64,000 nucleotides of DNA from Thalassia testudinum (taxonomy: Eukaryota; Streptophyta; Magnoliopsida; Alismatales; Hydrocharitaceae), in the NCBI GenBank assembly GCA_037157565.1, contig JAZHRO010000003.1, positions 74,526,501-74,590,500 on the forward strand. Direction: 5' to 3'. This document shows positions 1 through 11,149 of the stretch, piece after piece; the first letter of the stretch is position 1; each line of letters starts with the position of its first letter. Position numbers and translations under genes: made by a program. The notes beneath the pieces were generated by a model. The model ran no database searches, was not told the DNA's origin, and worked only from the letters and a program-made list of their open reading frames with translations.

Positions 1-1532
1 GGAAAAGTATCAACAATCAGAATATCCAGATTAGAAGAATCACTAAGAAATCTTGAAAGATGATCTGCCACCACATTCTGTGCCCCGGATTTATCCTTGA
101 TTTGAAGATCAAATTCTTGAAGCAGAAGAATCCATCAAAAAAGTTGGGGTTTGGCATCCTTTTTCGCCAAGAGATGTCTCAAGGTCGAGTGGTCAGTAAA
201 TATTATGACGTGAGACCCTAAGAGATAAGCCCTGAATTTGTCCAAAGCAGATACTAAAGCAAGTAATTCTTTCTCAGTAATAGTGTAATTACTCTGGGCC
301 TCATCCTGAGTTTTACTACCATAGTAGATGACAGAGGACTTCTTGTCAATCTTTTGACCGAAAATAGCCCCAACCGCGTAAGCAGAAGCGTCGATCATGA
401 TCTCAAATGGGGCTATCCAAACCGGTGGTTGCAACACCGGAGCACAAGTGACTGCCGTTTTAAGAAAATCGAATGCCCTATGGCTTGATTCGTTGAAATC
501 AAACATCGTATCTTTCGCAAGAAGGTTGCTTAGGGGGTGAGCAACCATAGAGAAGTCCTTGATGAACCTCGTATAGAACCCTACATGACCAAGAAATGAT
601 CAAATTTGTTTGATAGACGTGGGAAGAGGAAGTTTAGAGATGGCATCAACCTTAGCTTTGTCAACTTCAATACCCCGTTCAGAGATTACATGACCCAAGA
701 CGATGCATTCTTGTGTCATGAAATGACTCTTTTCCAAGCTAAGTACCAATCTTGTTTTGATGCATCTTTTTAGAATCATTTCAAGATTATTCAGGTAAGA
801 ATCAAACAATTCTCTGAAAATAGAGAAATCGTCCACGAAGACTTTCATAAACTCTCCCACCATGTCAGAGAATATGGCTAACATACACCTTTGAAAAGTC
901 GTGGGTGCATTACATAAGCCGAATGGCATCCTACGAAAAGCAAAGGTTCTATAGGGACAGGTGAAAGTCATTTTTTCCTGATCCTCGGGATGGATAGGGA
1001 CTTGATTGTATCCTGAGTAACCATCTAGGAAATAGAAGTACTTTTTCCCTGCTAGTTTTTCAAGGATTTGATTGATAAAGGGCAAAGGGAAATGATCCTT
1101 TTCCGTCTCTGTGTTCATCTTCCTATAATCAATACAAACCCTCCAAGAGGAAGTTGAATGAGTTGTGATAAATTCTCCTTTCTTGTTAGTCGTAATGGTA
1201 ATCTCGGCTTTCTTGGAAATAATTTGCGTGGGAGTTACCCATGGACTATTAGAGATCTGATAAGTGATTCCTGCATCGAGCCACTTGATAATTTCCTTCT
1301 TAACCACATCTTGCATATTAGGGTTTAATCTCCTCTCCATTTGGCGAAAAAGGAGGGATCCATCTTCCAAAAATATTCTATGATTGTAGTAAGATGGCTC
1401 GATCCCCTTAAAGTCATGAATGGTCCAACCAATTGCCTCATTGTGTTCCTTTAAGATCCTGATCAGTTTAATCTCTTGCTCCTTAGATAATCTAGCATTG
1501 ATAATCACAGGGAGCATCTTTTGACGTCCCAA
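1..1532 (-). pseudogene. pol: LTR-1 pol: reverse transcriptase and RNase H, decayed
   Basis: From the right end, the frame opens with the linker and RT fingers (RRLNPNMQDVVKKEIIKWLD), then [53 protein letters not shown] and the polymerase box VFVDDFSIF at about 830. The usual Met of xMDD is Val here. RNase H follows ([52 protein letters not shown]), ending in VVADHLSRF near position 60. The frame is constant with stops near 599 and 134. It would copy element RNA into DNA and degrade the RNA strand in cytoplasmic particles. Integrase is beyond the window. Confidence 0.93.
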
Positions 1533-1535
1533 AAA

Positions 1536-2290
1536 TCAATATTTCAAATTCTCAGGCAATGGTTTCATTTCGAGCTGGGCCGGGATTTGGATTGAGGACA
1601 AAGATAATGCTGAAGAAGATTCATCAAGAGGAAGAGGTTGAAAGTGAATAAAATAAATAACCTCTTCAGAATGTGGTGGGTTTGCCACAGAGGGTTGAGG
1701 GTCAGATCCATCACAATAGGAAGAACTTTCGATTGCAGAAACTGCCATACATGTTTCAATGTTCAAATAGTCTTCCTCAAGTTCCTCTATAAATCCACAA
1801 TCATTGAATTTGTTAATTGCCTTGAAAATATCTAATTTCAATTTCTGATCGCCAACGGCAACTTCCATGCTACCACTCTCATAATTGATATTGGCCTTAG
1901 TGGTAGCTAGGAATGGATGCCCAAGAATGATGGACATGTTCCTCAAATTTTCTGATACATCCATGTCAAGGGCAGGGAAATCTACAAGAAAATAGAAATC
2001 CTTAATCTCAACAATAACATCATTAATAACAGCTCACGGATTTGTGGCTGAACAATCCGTTAACTGCAGCATTACTGAAGTCGGTTGAAGTTCACCTAAT
2101 CCGAACCTCTCGTAAAGAGAAGTCGGAATTAGGTTAATAGATGCACCTAGATCCAGAAGTGCTCTATCAAAAGTGCAATCTCCGATGACACACAAATCAA
2201 TGGAGCACCTGGATCTCTCTTTTTCTGAGGAAGGTGATGCAGGATAACTGAACCAGCCTACTTGGACTGTACAACCTTAATCAGAATAGA
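1536..2290 (-). pseudogene. LTR-1 protease (retropepsin) and linker, decayed
   Basis: The active-site segment reads [14 protein letters not shown] near 2140-2160, followed by the flap-side region and the LGHPFLATTKANINYESGSM strand near 1870-1930. LGHPF stands where the family usually has LGRPF. A stop separates this from the RT frame, which is otherwise the same frame. The role would be maturation of Gag-Pol. The acidic Ser-rich linker at about 1560-1750 resembles that of LTR-5. Confidence 0.85.
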
Positions 2291-4263
2291 TTCCCTCGAC
2301 ATTCACTTTTGTGTGCATAAATCATTCAAAAATTTAGCATAAGCTGGTATGTGTTTGATAGCATAGAGGAGCAGAATATTGATCTCAACATTCTTGAATA
2401 TATTAAGGAGATCCTCATTACCATCGATAGGCTTCTTCCACCTAGGTTTAATGAAGGCATTAGGAAATGGAACATGTGTTAGATCCTTGGAATAATGTGT
2501 TTGAGCCTTGATATTTTTTCAGAGTACTCCTTTATCTCCTTAGGCTCTCCAGGATTTGATAAATCATAACAGTGTGGTTGTGGATGCTGAGCTTGTTTTC
2601 CACTCCTCTAGGTAACAGAATTAGCAAATGCATACAGGTTTGGGCCTTGGGGAGGGTTAGGAAAGATTAGAGGGGCTTCATTAGCTAGATACCTTTGATT
2701 TGAGGAAGAAGCAGAAGAGGAAGGATCCTGCTCAACCACCAGAGCATGTGTGTGATGGTCCCTCTGATCCCCGTACCCTTGGGCTTGATTGCCCTGATTC
2801 TGGATAATACTCGAGTTGGGTACAGGTTGAGATGGCAGAGATCCGGGTTGACAAGAATTAGCAATGAACCCAATTTGTAAGTTGTCCAGCGAGGTTTTCA
2901 TTTACTGCATGAGCTGGAGCATAGATCCTTTCATTTCTACCATCTGTCGGTTTAAATTAGCCTACCCTATAGGTTGACGGGCATTCCAAGATGGTTGCTT
3001 GACCCTATTCGGGGGCAGCTAAGTGTAAACATGACCCTAACCCATTGGTCTTTCCAGAGCATAGTTGCCAGGTCAGAATTGCGTCTGCTAGCCCAAGCTT
3101 TTCCAAGAGAATTAGGGTGGTTCGTCCAACCCGAATTATAAACATTAGTGTAAGGGTTAGACCAAACATTCTCCTATACAACATAGACATCTTGATAGGA
3201 TGAGGATGGAGAGAAAGAATGGGAGGGATCAGAGAAACTGGGATCAAAGGCCCCAGTTTGGAACCGATGGGGTTCGAATAATGCTGACTCACAGGTTGAG
3301 CAGCATCAAGTTGATTCACGAACACCTGTCCAGAAGGAGCTTGCAATGAATGGAATCCTGAATTCTGGGATTGAGTAGATCAAGAATTGTTCATTGAATT
3401 TCCAACCACCCACTACTCCATCCTTTTAGTAACCAAGTCCACCTTATCTAGTTTATTGCAAATCAATTCCATATCGAATGAATGAGAGTCGTGGACTTCA
3501 TTAACAATTAATCTCGATTGTTGGGATGGTTAAAAGTATAAATGGAGGCTTGATTCATCAAATTCTCACTCATCTCCTCAAAGAATTCATGCACACTATC
3601 TATGTCTTTATTGAGGAAATTGCTTCCGCAAGAAGCATCCATGTGATTTTTGAGTTGCGCAGTCAACCCGTGGTAGAAGATCTTCACGAGCAACCATTTT
3701 GGTACATCGTGGTCTGAACACCTTCACAATAAGTCATGGAATCACTCTCTGGCAACATGAAATTGCTCCCTCGGTCACTACGTGAAGGTAGTAATCCCCC
3801 GTCTGAGAGCATTGGTACATCTAATAGGGAAGAATTTCTTCAGGAAAACCGATTTCAAATCTTTCCATGTTGCAATTGACCTTCCTATAGTCATGTACCA
3901 ATGAGTGGCTTTATCCATAAGATAGTGGGGGAAGAGCCTCATGATCATCTACTCTTCATTCACGTTTCAAGCCTTGGTGGTCTGGATCAAAGTGGTCAAG
4001 TCCTCCAAGTGTTGAAACTGGTCTTCAGAGCAAAGCCCAAGGAAATGTTTGATCAGGCATAACACCTGGGGCTTGATTTCTACATCTTCGGCAGGAATCT
4101 GGATGCCGAGACAATCCCTGCAATTTGATGGATCATAAAAATCATTCAAGGGCAACGCACCCTACATTCTTTGGAACCATTATTACATTCTCTGCATTTG
4201 TTCCAGCTGCCTTTGAAATACCTCTTGTGGATTCTGAGGCAGAGGAGGCTATTGATTGGCCAT
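2291..4263 (-). pseudogene. gag: LTR-1 gag, heavily broken
   Basis: An ATG at 4261-4263 opens a frame that hits a stop after four codons; the same start region is seen in LTR-5. Recognisable pieces are the capsid start (VLCLIKHFLGLCSEDQFQHL near 4040), the late capsid part (IFYHGLTAQLKNHMDASCGS near 3650), and a Pro/Gln/Asn-rich tail with SLPSQPVPNSS near 2830. Several frame changes separate them. I see no intact CCHC zinc knuckle. Identification rests on alignment by eye with LTR-4 and LTR-5 Gag. Confidence 0.82.
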
Positions 4264-5520
4264 GGGATCAGTTTGGCCAAAATCCATTCTACTCTTGTGT
4301 TTCTTCCAATCGAGGATTCAATGACCTCCTTCCCAGCATAAACTAGGAAGAGGTCGGAAGGTTTGGGGATAGGATCCCAGCAGCACAACAAAACAAGCAT
4401 GTCCTTAAATGGGGTAGCCTAAGGATCTACAAACTCTCAGAATCTAACTTAAGATTATAAATGATTTACTCGCATCAATCAATCCAACCAATTAGGAGGG
4501 ACTAGGGAGAAGATTCTTCCTTTGGCTTGTGCCTCCGGTTCCTAGTGTACTCCCTTAGCTAGACATCTGATTGATTGTTACAAGCAGGTTAATGGAAAAC
4601 ATCTCAAACTGGGCCCCGAAGAGCGAATTAGTCCTTAAGGCCAATGTCTAGTTGATTTTATTTAGGCCTGGGATTGTAGCGCTTATGGAATGTCGTGGGC
4701 CCTTAAGATGGGTTGTGCTCTTAATGGTCATTTGAGTATGCTTCAGTGTGTGCACAACCAGGGTTTTCAAGCAAGATTATTATTGATGAGTAGATTTTAA
4801 GGTTCAAATCTTGCTTAAGTAGCTTTTATGGTTTGGAATTAGATTTAATTCAATCAAGTTCGAGGCAAACCAGGTTTTCAATCACTGATGAAGATCTCTT
4901 TCCTTTTGAAATCAAAAAGTAAAGTGGATTGCCTAGTATTGACCTAAATTGATAACCCAAAGGGGAAGCTACTTGGTGAGTTGATTTTAGGTTAAGTCGT
5001 GCGGCCCAAACAACTCAAACAATTGGCCAATATTGCACCACTTAGGTACAAAAAAAATGTTTAACCAAGATTGATTTATACTCTTTTATATGTTGATTTG
5101 CATGTACCGATTCCATAGATCAGAATCTGGTTGAGTAGATGAAAATCAATTCGGTTATGTGCCTTGAATGTGCGTGTATGTAGTGTGTATGTTGATTTAC
5201 CCCACATGAAATATCTTTTTGTTGATTTTCTTTTTATATATGTGGGTGAGATGAATGTGCATGGAAATCCAAGCAACCAAACTAACCTTAGGATTTATGC
5301 AAACAACTAGGTTATTGGAGTTTGAATTAATGTGGAGAAATGGAATCTATGCACGGGGAAGAATGGGGAGCATGTACAGTTGTCTTCAACTCTACTTTAC
5401 TTCGATCTACCGCTTGAAGAATCCTTGTTAAGGTACCTGCAAAATAATAGATGGGAAATAAAGCAAGTTAGAAAATAATAAAGTGCGTGAAATGCAGAAA
5501 GAAAAGTGAAAATCATTTCC
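4264..5520 (-). other. LTR-1 untranslated leader
   Basis: Noncoding sequence between primer site and gag, alignable over most of its length with the LTR-5 leader at 43349-44540. It contains an acceptor-like CAG (G at 5437) after a pyrimidine-rich run, and GAAGACAACT before GTACAT (GT at 5376-5377), together outlining a 59-nt mini-exon-like segment at 5378-5436. Short open frames on both strands here are not conserved. Confidence 0.75.
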
Positions 5521-5538
5521 TCCCCAACAATAGTGCCA
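5521..5538 (-). promoter_or_regulatory. LTR-1 primer binding site (tRNA-Asp type)
   Basis: The minus strand reads TGGCACTATTGTTGGGGA, which matches the tRNA-Asp 3' end complement seen intact in LTR-4 except for five C-to-T or G-to-A changes. It lies three bases inside the LTR end. Confidence 0.85.
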
Positions 5539-5541
5539 AAA

Positions 5542-5777
5542 TGTTGAGAGCGGAAAACGACGTGATCGAAGTTCATTTCCAAAAACCCATCGTTGTAGTT
5601 AGATTTGTGAAGAAATCCATCAACAGATATATTTATACCAAAATTCTAAGAATTTCGGGTCGAACGCAGGGAGCCTACGTTGATCTTAAATCCACGATTA
5701 TATTTTTTTTGTGTTTTTGTTTGAAAATGAGATAAATTCAATGGAATTGATTTATAAGAGAGAAAAAGAGAGAGAAC
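5542..5777 (-). repeat. LTR-1 5' LTR, U5-side fragment
   Basis: The LTR ends in CA (TG on the plus strand at 5542). It contains the U5 motif GGCTCCCTGCGTTCGACC at about 5656-5678, which all six elements share in some form. It is cut at 5777 by LTR-2; the rest of this LTR is 39807-41189. The LTR-5 LTR shows the uncut sequence across this point. Confidence 0.92.
5773..5777. repeat. Target site duplication of LTR-2, left copy (AGAAC)
   Basis: Identical to 39802-39806. LTR-5 has the equivalent single GTTCT (minus-strand sense) in its LTR, confirming that the site lies inside an LTR of the LTR-1/LTR-5 family. Confidence 0.92.
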
Positions 5778-7678
5778 TAATAGGTCCATTTTAGTGGACT
5801 AATTTAGTGCTTAAGTACAGTATTATTGGGACGAGAATTTAATCTAAAGCATGTTTAGTATTGATAAAGTGATGTGAGTTTTGGATTTATCATTTCATGT
5901 ACTTATTGCATTAATCTTTATATGGGAGGATTAATTATTCACTTTAAAAGGCAAGGGCATCACATCAAAGCTTGATTTGAGATATGTGGGATTTTAACTT
6001 AGCAAAATATATTAAGAGAATAAATTTTAAAAGCATGCTTATATGTCTCTTAATTATTCAATTACATTCACTTATTTATTTTTACTTAGATATCTCTCTC
6101 ACAAAACTATCTCACTCCCATAATTCTCTGCTCTTTATTTGGTAGCATAAAATACTCTCCTTTCTTTGACTCTTTCCTTCTTTGACTCCCTCTCTAATTC
6201 TCTCTCTCATTTTCTCTATATAATAGGCAAAAAAAAAGGTGTAGCGAATCCCATCTCCCCTCCACGAGGAAGAACCTCTCCTTCTCCACCTCTCCTTAGA
6301 AGCAGCCACCTTCACCGTGTGCCTTCTCCGCCACTGCGAGCCTCCACCATCGACACCACGACTTCTCCCTTGCCACGACCGCAAGCTCCCCACGACCACA
6401 CTCCAGCAACTTCTACCGCGAGCCTAAGACTCCACCACTGCTAGCCCTCCAACTGTAACCGTACTTCCTCTCAACGAGCATGGTGACAGTGCGCTCCTTG
6501 ATGCTGCATCCTCCGCACTGCAACCGTGTGACTTTCCCTAACCGCGTCGACCACTCACCACTCTCCTCGGTGCCTACCATGCGCAGCCACTCACGTGCGC
6601 AACAGGCGCAGCACCACCGACAGCAGCATACTCACATGCACAGCCCCTCACGTGCCGACCTTGTGGCTTCCTCCTTGTGCACAGGCCCTGAGCACCACTG
6701 CCACCTTATCTCCTCACGCGGGCCTAGCAGCGCTCGCAGCACCTCACGCGCCTGCAGCAACGTAGCCAGCACTGTGTGCAGCCCCTCATGCACCCATAGC
6801 AGCACGGCCAGCAGTGCACGTAGCCCCTCACATGCCAGCCCTGTGGCCTTCTGCCTCGCACAACAGGAGTTGCCACACCTCCATTAGGCATTTCCCTTCC
6901 TCTCCTTCTTCCAGCACCACCATTGAGCTCCCCTCGACCCCACGAGCTCAGCCACACCTCTAGACACTCCAACAGCAACCACAACTGTCGGCTAGCCATC
7001 GAAACCACTGCCTCTCCTCCTCATCACCGGCATCGACTCCGGCCGCCGTTCGAAGAGCCACCACCACCATTGGAAAGCCCTTGTCATGGTCGACCTTCCG
7101 CGAGCTCCTCAGCCTCTGCCATCCCTTTGTCCTTGCATGTGGTCAAAAGGAAGATTTCCTCTATTTTTGGGTTCCATTAATATTTACCAAAAATGCCATT
7201 GTGGAATACTGTTCAAATATTTTTTTGGATTAAATTATTAGGGTGAAATTGCAACATTATACTTATTTCCTTTCATACTTAATTTGCTCCTGTTTTGCAC
7301 ATAAATTCTCATTGAAATTGGAATCAGATTTGCATGTGACTAGAAATTACATACTATGCCACTACACATGCATCATTTACATATTTTTGAGAGCTTGATT
7401 TATGATGTGAAATTTACATAAGTAGCCCTCAACTTCTCATGAAATTGAAAGTTACATTCTGAGCTGCATATTCGTTGAATTGATTTTATGAATATTTCTA
7501 TGAACATGATGGCCCCATAGTCATGAATCCATTGGTCTATCCTCCCTGTGGATACGACCTGAAGTGTGGTATTATTTCAGTATTTTAGTTACTTTGATCA
7601 AGGTTTTTTCTACCACATTACATATTACGATGACATATTTTTCTGACATTATTTCTGCAAGCGAAAACGTCGTGATCA
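5778..7678 (+). repeat. LTR-2 5' LTR
   Basis: Pairs with 37874-39801. It starts TAATAGG where the 3' copy has TGATAGG, so the terminal TG is mutated; it ends GATCA. The first 450 bp are AT-rich, then a pyrimidine-rich promoter with a TATA-like box at 6217, then a GC-rich transcribed part (about 6240-7140) with repeated CCCCTCACGTGCC-like units, then an AT-rich U5 carrying CTCCCTGTGGATACGACC near 7542. Open frames in the GC-rich part are not conserved in the 3' LTR and are not annotated as genes. Confidence 0.94.
6217..6225 (+). promoter_or_regulatory. LTR-2 TATA-like box
   Basis: TATATAATA follows a long CT-rich stretch and precedes an A-run. The equivalent in the 3' LTR is TATATAAT at 38313-38320. 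Transcription would start roughly 30 nt downstream; this is inferred from position only. Confidence 0.5.
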
Positions 7679-7680
7679 AA

Positions 7681-7698
7681 TGGCACCGTTGCTGGGGA
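7681..7698 (+). promoter_or_regulatory. LTR-2 primer binding site (tRNA-Asp type)
   Basis: TGGCACCGTTGCTGGGGA, two bases after the LTR end CA at 7677-7678. It differs from the LTR-4 site by one G-to-A and one C-to-T. Confidence 0.88.
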
Positions 7699-8984
7699 GG
7701 CAACAGATGCAATAGATTCACCTAATTTTTATTTCTGATTATTTTGAGTTACGCATTTATTTGATCAATCTTTATCTTTCTATGAGAGGAATCTGACAGG
7801 GCGAGGTGGGAGAGAGCGACGACATCGACCTTGAGCGATGTTCACACGTGGAGAAGACGTAGGAGACCTGGATCCCTCTCTCATAGGGGATTCTCCTTCG
7901 TCGTAGTTTTATTTTCATCTTCTCACCCCTGTAGTAATTGGGGCTTATTTTTGAGGGTCTATCCCCACATTCATTAGAGGCTAGGGCTATATTTTTTTCT
8001 GTGTGTGAAAGTTAAATTTCTACTTGCCTCTAAAACAAACAAAAGAAAATATCGAGCTACCTGTTTAGGAGTTGCATACCCTTAGGTGCATGCATTTAGG
8101 GGTGATTGAGTAGCATACTAGATCTCTTCTCTACATTGCGTACACCATTGCATGAAGATTGCTGGAGACAGGTATAGCTTTCTAACTTTGCATCCAGCTC
8201 CTATCTACGCATTTGCATTTGGATTAAAATTCAATACCACCAAAATTGATTGAATTAAACTAATTCAGTGGTCGCCTAAATGAAATTGGTACTGATAATC
8301 AGATTCGACCATAAAACCAAGTCATACTTGATCTGATTCAAAGGAACTTGTCTGCATTTTCAAAATAATAAAAGATTTGCGGTGTGATGTACACTTCTGA
8401 CACTGAGCATGCACATTAGACACCGCACTAAGGCTCGATCCCTTAAGGCTATAGGCACCAATCTCTTTATCGGTGCAAACCCTCCTATCTTGTTTTGTGG
8501 TGGTGGTACTATCCTTTGACTGAGTGTTTTGATACTTCACGGAGGGGGACACCCCTTAAAGGAACAAAAGGGTAGTTAAGAGGCATCGCTTATGCATCAC
8601 CTTAAAGGAAGGGTTCGCCCTACTTGCATCCCTTTGTTCATCCTTGGAGTAACTTCTCACTTGATCACCTGAGAGCATCATCTAAGCAAAGCATAGGTCC
8701 TAGGGCACTCGAAGGTCAACTTAAGGAACATAATTGATTGTGAAACTTGTTTTCCCATCAAGAGAGAACGTAAACAACCTCTGCCTTCTCTAAAGAGCTT
8801 GTCAGGGATCTCAAGTCACATCCCCCTCTTATACCACTAAAGTGGGAACAGACGGGTGCAAACTTGACTCCATTTGATAAACTTTAAGGAGTCGATTGGA
8901 GGTTGGCTTAAATCTGCTCTAAGAAAGAAAAGGGAGTCCCATTGCCTTGTGTTTGATTGGGGTGTGTTTTTCAAGTCGTGTTTT
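7699..8984 (+). other. LTR-2 untranslated leader
   Basis: No supported gene. It aligns by eye with the LTR-3 leader (35015-35937 and 20934-21239), including the stretch around 8541-8640 that in LTR-3 was hit by LTR-4. A decayed acceptor-like site TATGAG lies near 7781-7786 and GAAGACGTAGGAG near 7853, where other elements show a mini-exon. A minus-strand open frame at 8322-8552 is not supported. Confidence 0.7.
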
Positions 8985-9689
8985 CAAATGGATTATAATA
9001 GCTTCTTCACTTCTTTTCACCCCAGAATGCCCAATCCTAATACTTGCAGTTATCCATCTTCTGATGAGCATTGGGATCCTTTCTACTCCTACTATAGGAA
9101 CATTGGTCTGATTAAACCCCAACCCAATGGTGATGAGTAGAACCTGGAAGAAGGGTTTCCCAACCCTAGCTCTTCCATGACCATGCCCAACCTGCCAACC
9201 ATTTATGATATGCCTTATCGAGGTTGGACTGATACTCCTAAGCAACTTAAACCTGAGATTGACTATCCTACTCAATATGATGGTAGCCTCTCCTATTTTA
9301 TGATAGAAATGCAAAAACAACAAAAAGAGATGATGGATTCTATGGGAGAGATTTTGAGGAATAGTCAAAGATTAACTGAAGAGATTAACCAGCTTAGCGA
9401 TCCTCCTACAGTCAATTCTGATCCCTACCCTTATATCCCTGATTACCAAGATATTTTCTAGGAAAACAATGACAATAGGGATCCTATTTTGAGGAGTAGC
9501 TATCACTTAGACATCCCTCATGAGATATGCCCACCAGAAGGTAATCTTGGTCACTATCCTCCTGATCTTTATTGCAAGGAGAAAATGGGCCCTTTAGATG
9601 AACTCGACCCGTATGATAGTATCTTCATTACATTGGATGAAATGGGTCGCAGCCAATTAGTCAACCCCAGTCCTAGTCTAAATCTTTAG
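8985..9689 (+). pseudogene. LTR-2 reading frame, part 1: coiled-coil protein of unknown function
   Basis: One frame with internal stops near 9138, 9459 and 9687. It starts MDYNSFFTSFHP, is rich in Pro, Tyr, Asn and Asp, and contains a helical Met/Gln/Lys/Glu stretch (MIEMQKQQKEMMDSMGEILR at about 9300-9360). That stretch is similar in character to the coil in the Gag tails of LTR-3 and LTR-6. No capsid motif is visible. It occupies the position where LTR-3 has gag. Descent from a Gag tail is plausible but not shown; otherwise the function is unknown. Confidence 0.55.
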
Positions 9690-9712
9690 GTGGAATCTAT
9701 ATCCTATCCTAG

Positions 9713-11149
9713 GGATCCATAGCATATACTTACTCTTCTGAGGACCTTGCACCTCAGCTAGAGCCCCGTGAGGGTTGTGATTTAGAAGTCAACAAATTCC
9801 AGAAGTGTTGGATGCTAGAGGAAATCATAGTAGAAGGAAATGATAATAACCACACTCCTCTATCGATGGGACCAACACCTGTCATTGAATATTCTGAGGA
9901 TTCACAAGTACCCAACCTGAGTGACCATGAGAAAATTAAGGTTGAATTGGAAGAATTAGATCACTATTGGTCTCAGGGACATGAAGATTTGATTTTGGAG
10001 GAAGCACTTGATCTTGGTGTGAAAAAGTTTCCTGTGTCTTAGAGTCATGCGGGAGAAAATGTAGAAAAGGATGATGATGATTTTGAGGGGCCCGAGCTCA
10101 AAGTATGGAGTGACTCTAGGGGTGAATATGTTTTGATCGATGACTTACCCCTTGACGATCTGACTGAATTAGCCAAATCTGGATTCCTACATACCTTTCA
10201 CTATCAAGACCATCCTCTCAAACAATCGAAGGAAATGGAAGCAATTACTACTCTTGTGGAAAGAATCTATACACCCCATGAGTAGGACCTTAACAATGAA
10301 CAAGAACCTGGGGATGTCATTATTGAGGACACTCACAGTCCTATTGCTTCCAAACCACTTCTACATGATGATGAAATGAGCGACACCCTCGAGCAGTTCA
10401 AGTTGGATGACGAACATTTTGGCCCATTGCAGGACATGCACACCAATGATATGCAGCATGAAAGGCAATCAATAACTAAGGCTGCTTTTGATAACATTGA
10501 AGAACTGGAATGGATATCGAGGATGAATACTGAACTACTCACACCCTCTTTAACCCTCTTCTCTACCCCGCACCTGAGCAACTTCAACTCCTATAGAACT
10601 AGCTTCCTAAAATCTATGCTCGCACTTTTGATTAACGGGGGAATATCCAGACCAATGCACCCTGTGGTAGAGTGGCGAGTTTGGATAGACGCTTCTCCAT
10701 GTCAGCCCATTAGTCTTAGGGTATGTTTTGTCACACTGTCTGTACCCCACACATATTTGCTTGAGGAGCCTTTGCCTCCTCGTTGCGCACTCCCAGTGGT
10801 TACTACTCATGTGTATTATGTAAAACCTCCACAAATAGCTCAGGAGTACCCTCTTTTCACCAACTTTTGGCGAGTATTTGGCCTAACTATCCATCACCAA
10901 CTTGCCAACATCCTGGGTTACTTACTTGCCAGGCTAAGTTTCTTACATATCATCTTTGGGTCTCCTTCTGTTTCCCTTATAGAGGCCGATTTTGGGAGGT
11001 ATCCCAACTCCACCTCAGGTAATATCTATCCTTGCTCTTGCTTTTCATTGAGGACATTGTCAGATTTAGGCATGGGGGGGTATAAATTGAGGTTATTCAT
11101 AGCATTTATACATATTCTGCATGCAATTAGGTCATCCATCTTGCATTAA
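9713..11149 (+). pseudogene. LTR-2 reading frame, part 2: long acidic unknown frame
   Basis: A different frame from part 1, so a frameshift lies near 9690-9712. It runs with stops at about 10040 and 10282. The first two thirds are strongly acidic (runs such as DDDDFEGPELKVWSD and LDDLTELAKSGF). I recognise no protease, RT or integrase motif. The last part runs over the internal polypurine motif at 11046-11084, so the true coding end is probably earlier; LEEPLPPRC near 10760 resembles the post-integrase end of LTR-3. The function is unknown. Confidence 0.5.
11046..11084 (+). promoter_or_regulatory. LTR-2 internal polypurine-like motif
   Basis: ATTGAGGACATTGTCAG is followed by TTTAGGCATGGGGGGGTATA. 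The same two-part motif occurs after pol in LTR-3, LTR-4, LTR-6 and, decayed, LTR-5. It resembles the true polypurine tract next to the 3' LTR but lies well upstream of it. Confidence 0.6.

Larger units (their letters stand above)
1..5541 (-). mobile_element. LTR-1: internal region of an old Athila-like Ty3/gypsy element, 3' end outside the window
   Basis: Reading right to left on the minus strand the order is primer site, leader, gag, protease, RT and RNase H, then the window edge. Integrase, polypurine tract and 3' LTR would lie left of position 1. The coding parts carry many stops and frameshifts, so the copy is dead. Its 5' LTR is split by LTR-2 and continues at 39807-41189. Leader, gag, protease and RT closely resemble those of LTR-5 on the plus strand, so the two belong to one family. 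Confidence 0.93.

Noticed and set aside
4125..4346. Plus-strand frame over LTR-1 gag
   Set aside because: Antisense shadow of the gag remnant.
6166..7180. Ser/His/Pro-rich open frames in the LTR-2 LTR (and 38477-39257)
   Set aside because: Frames are not kept between the LTR copies; they come from the CACGTG-type repeats.
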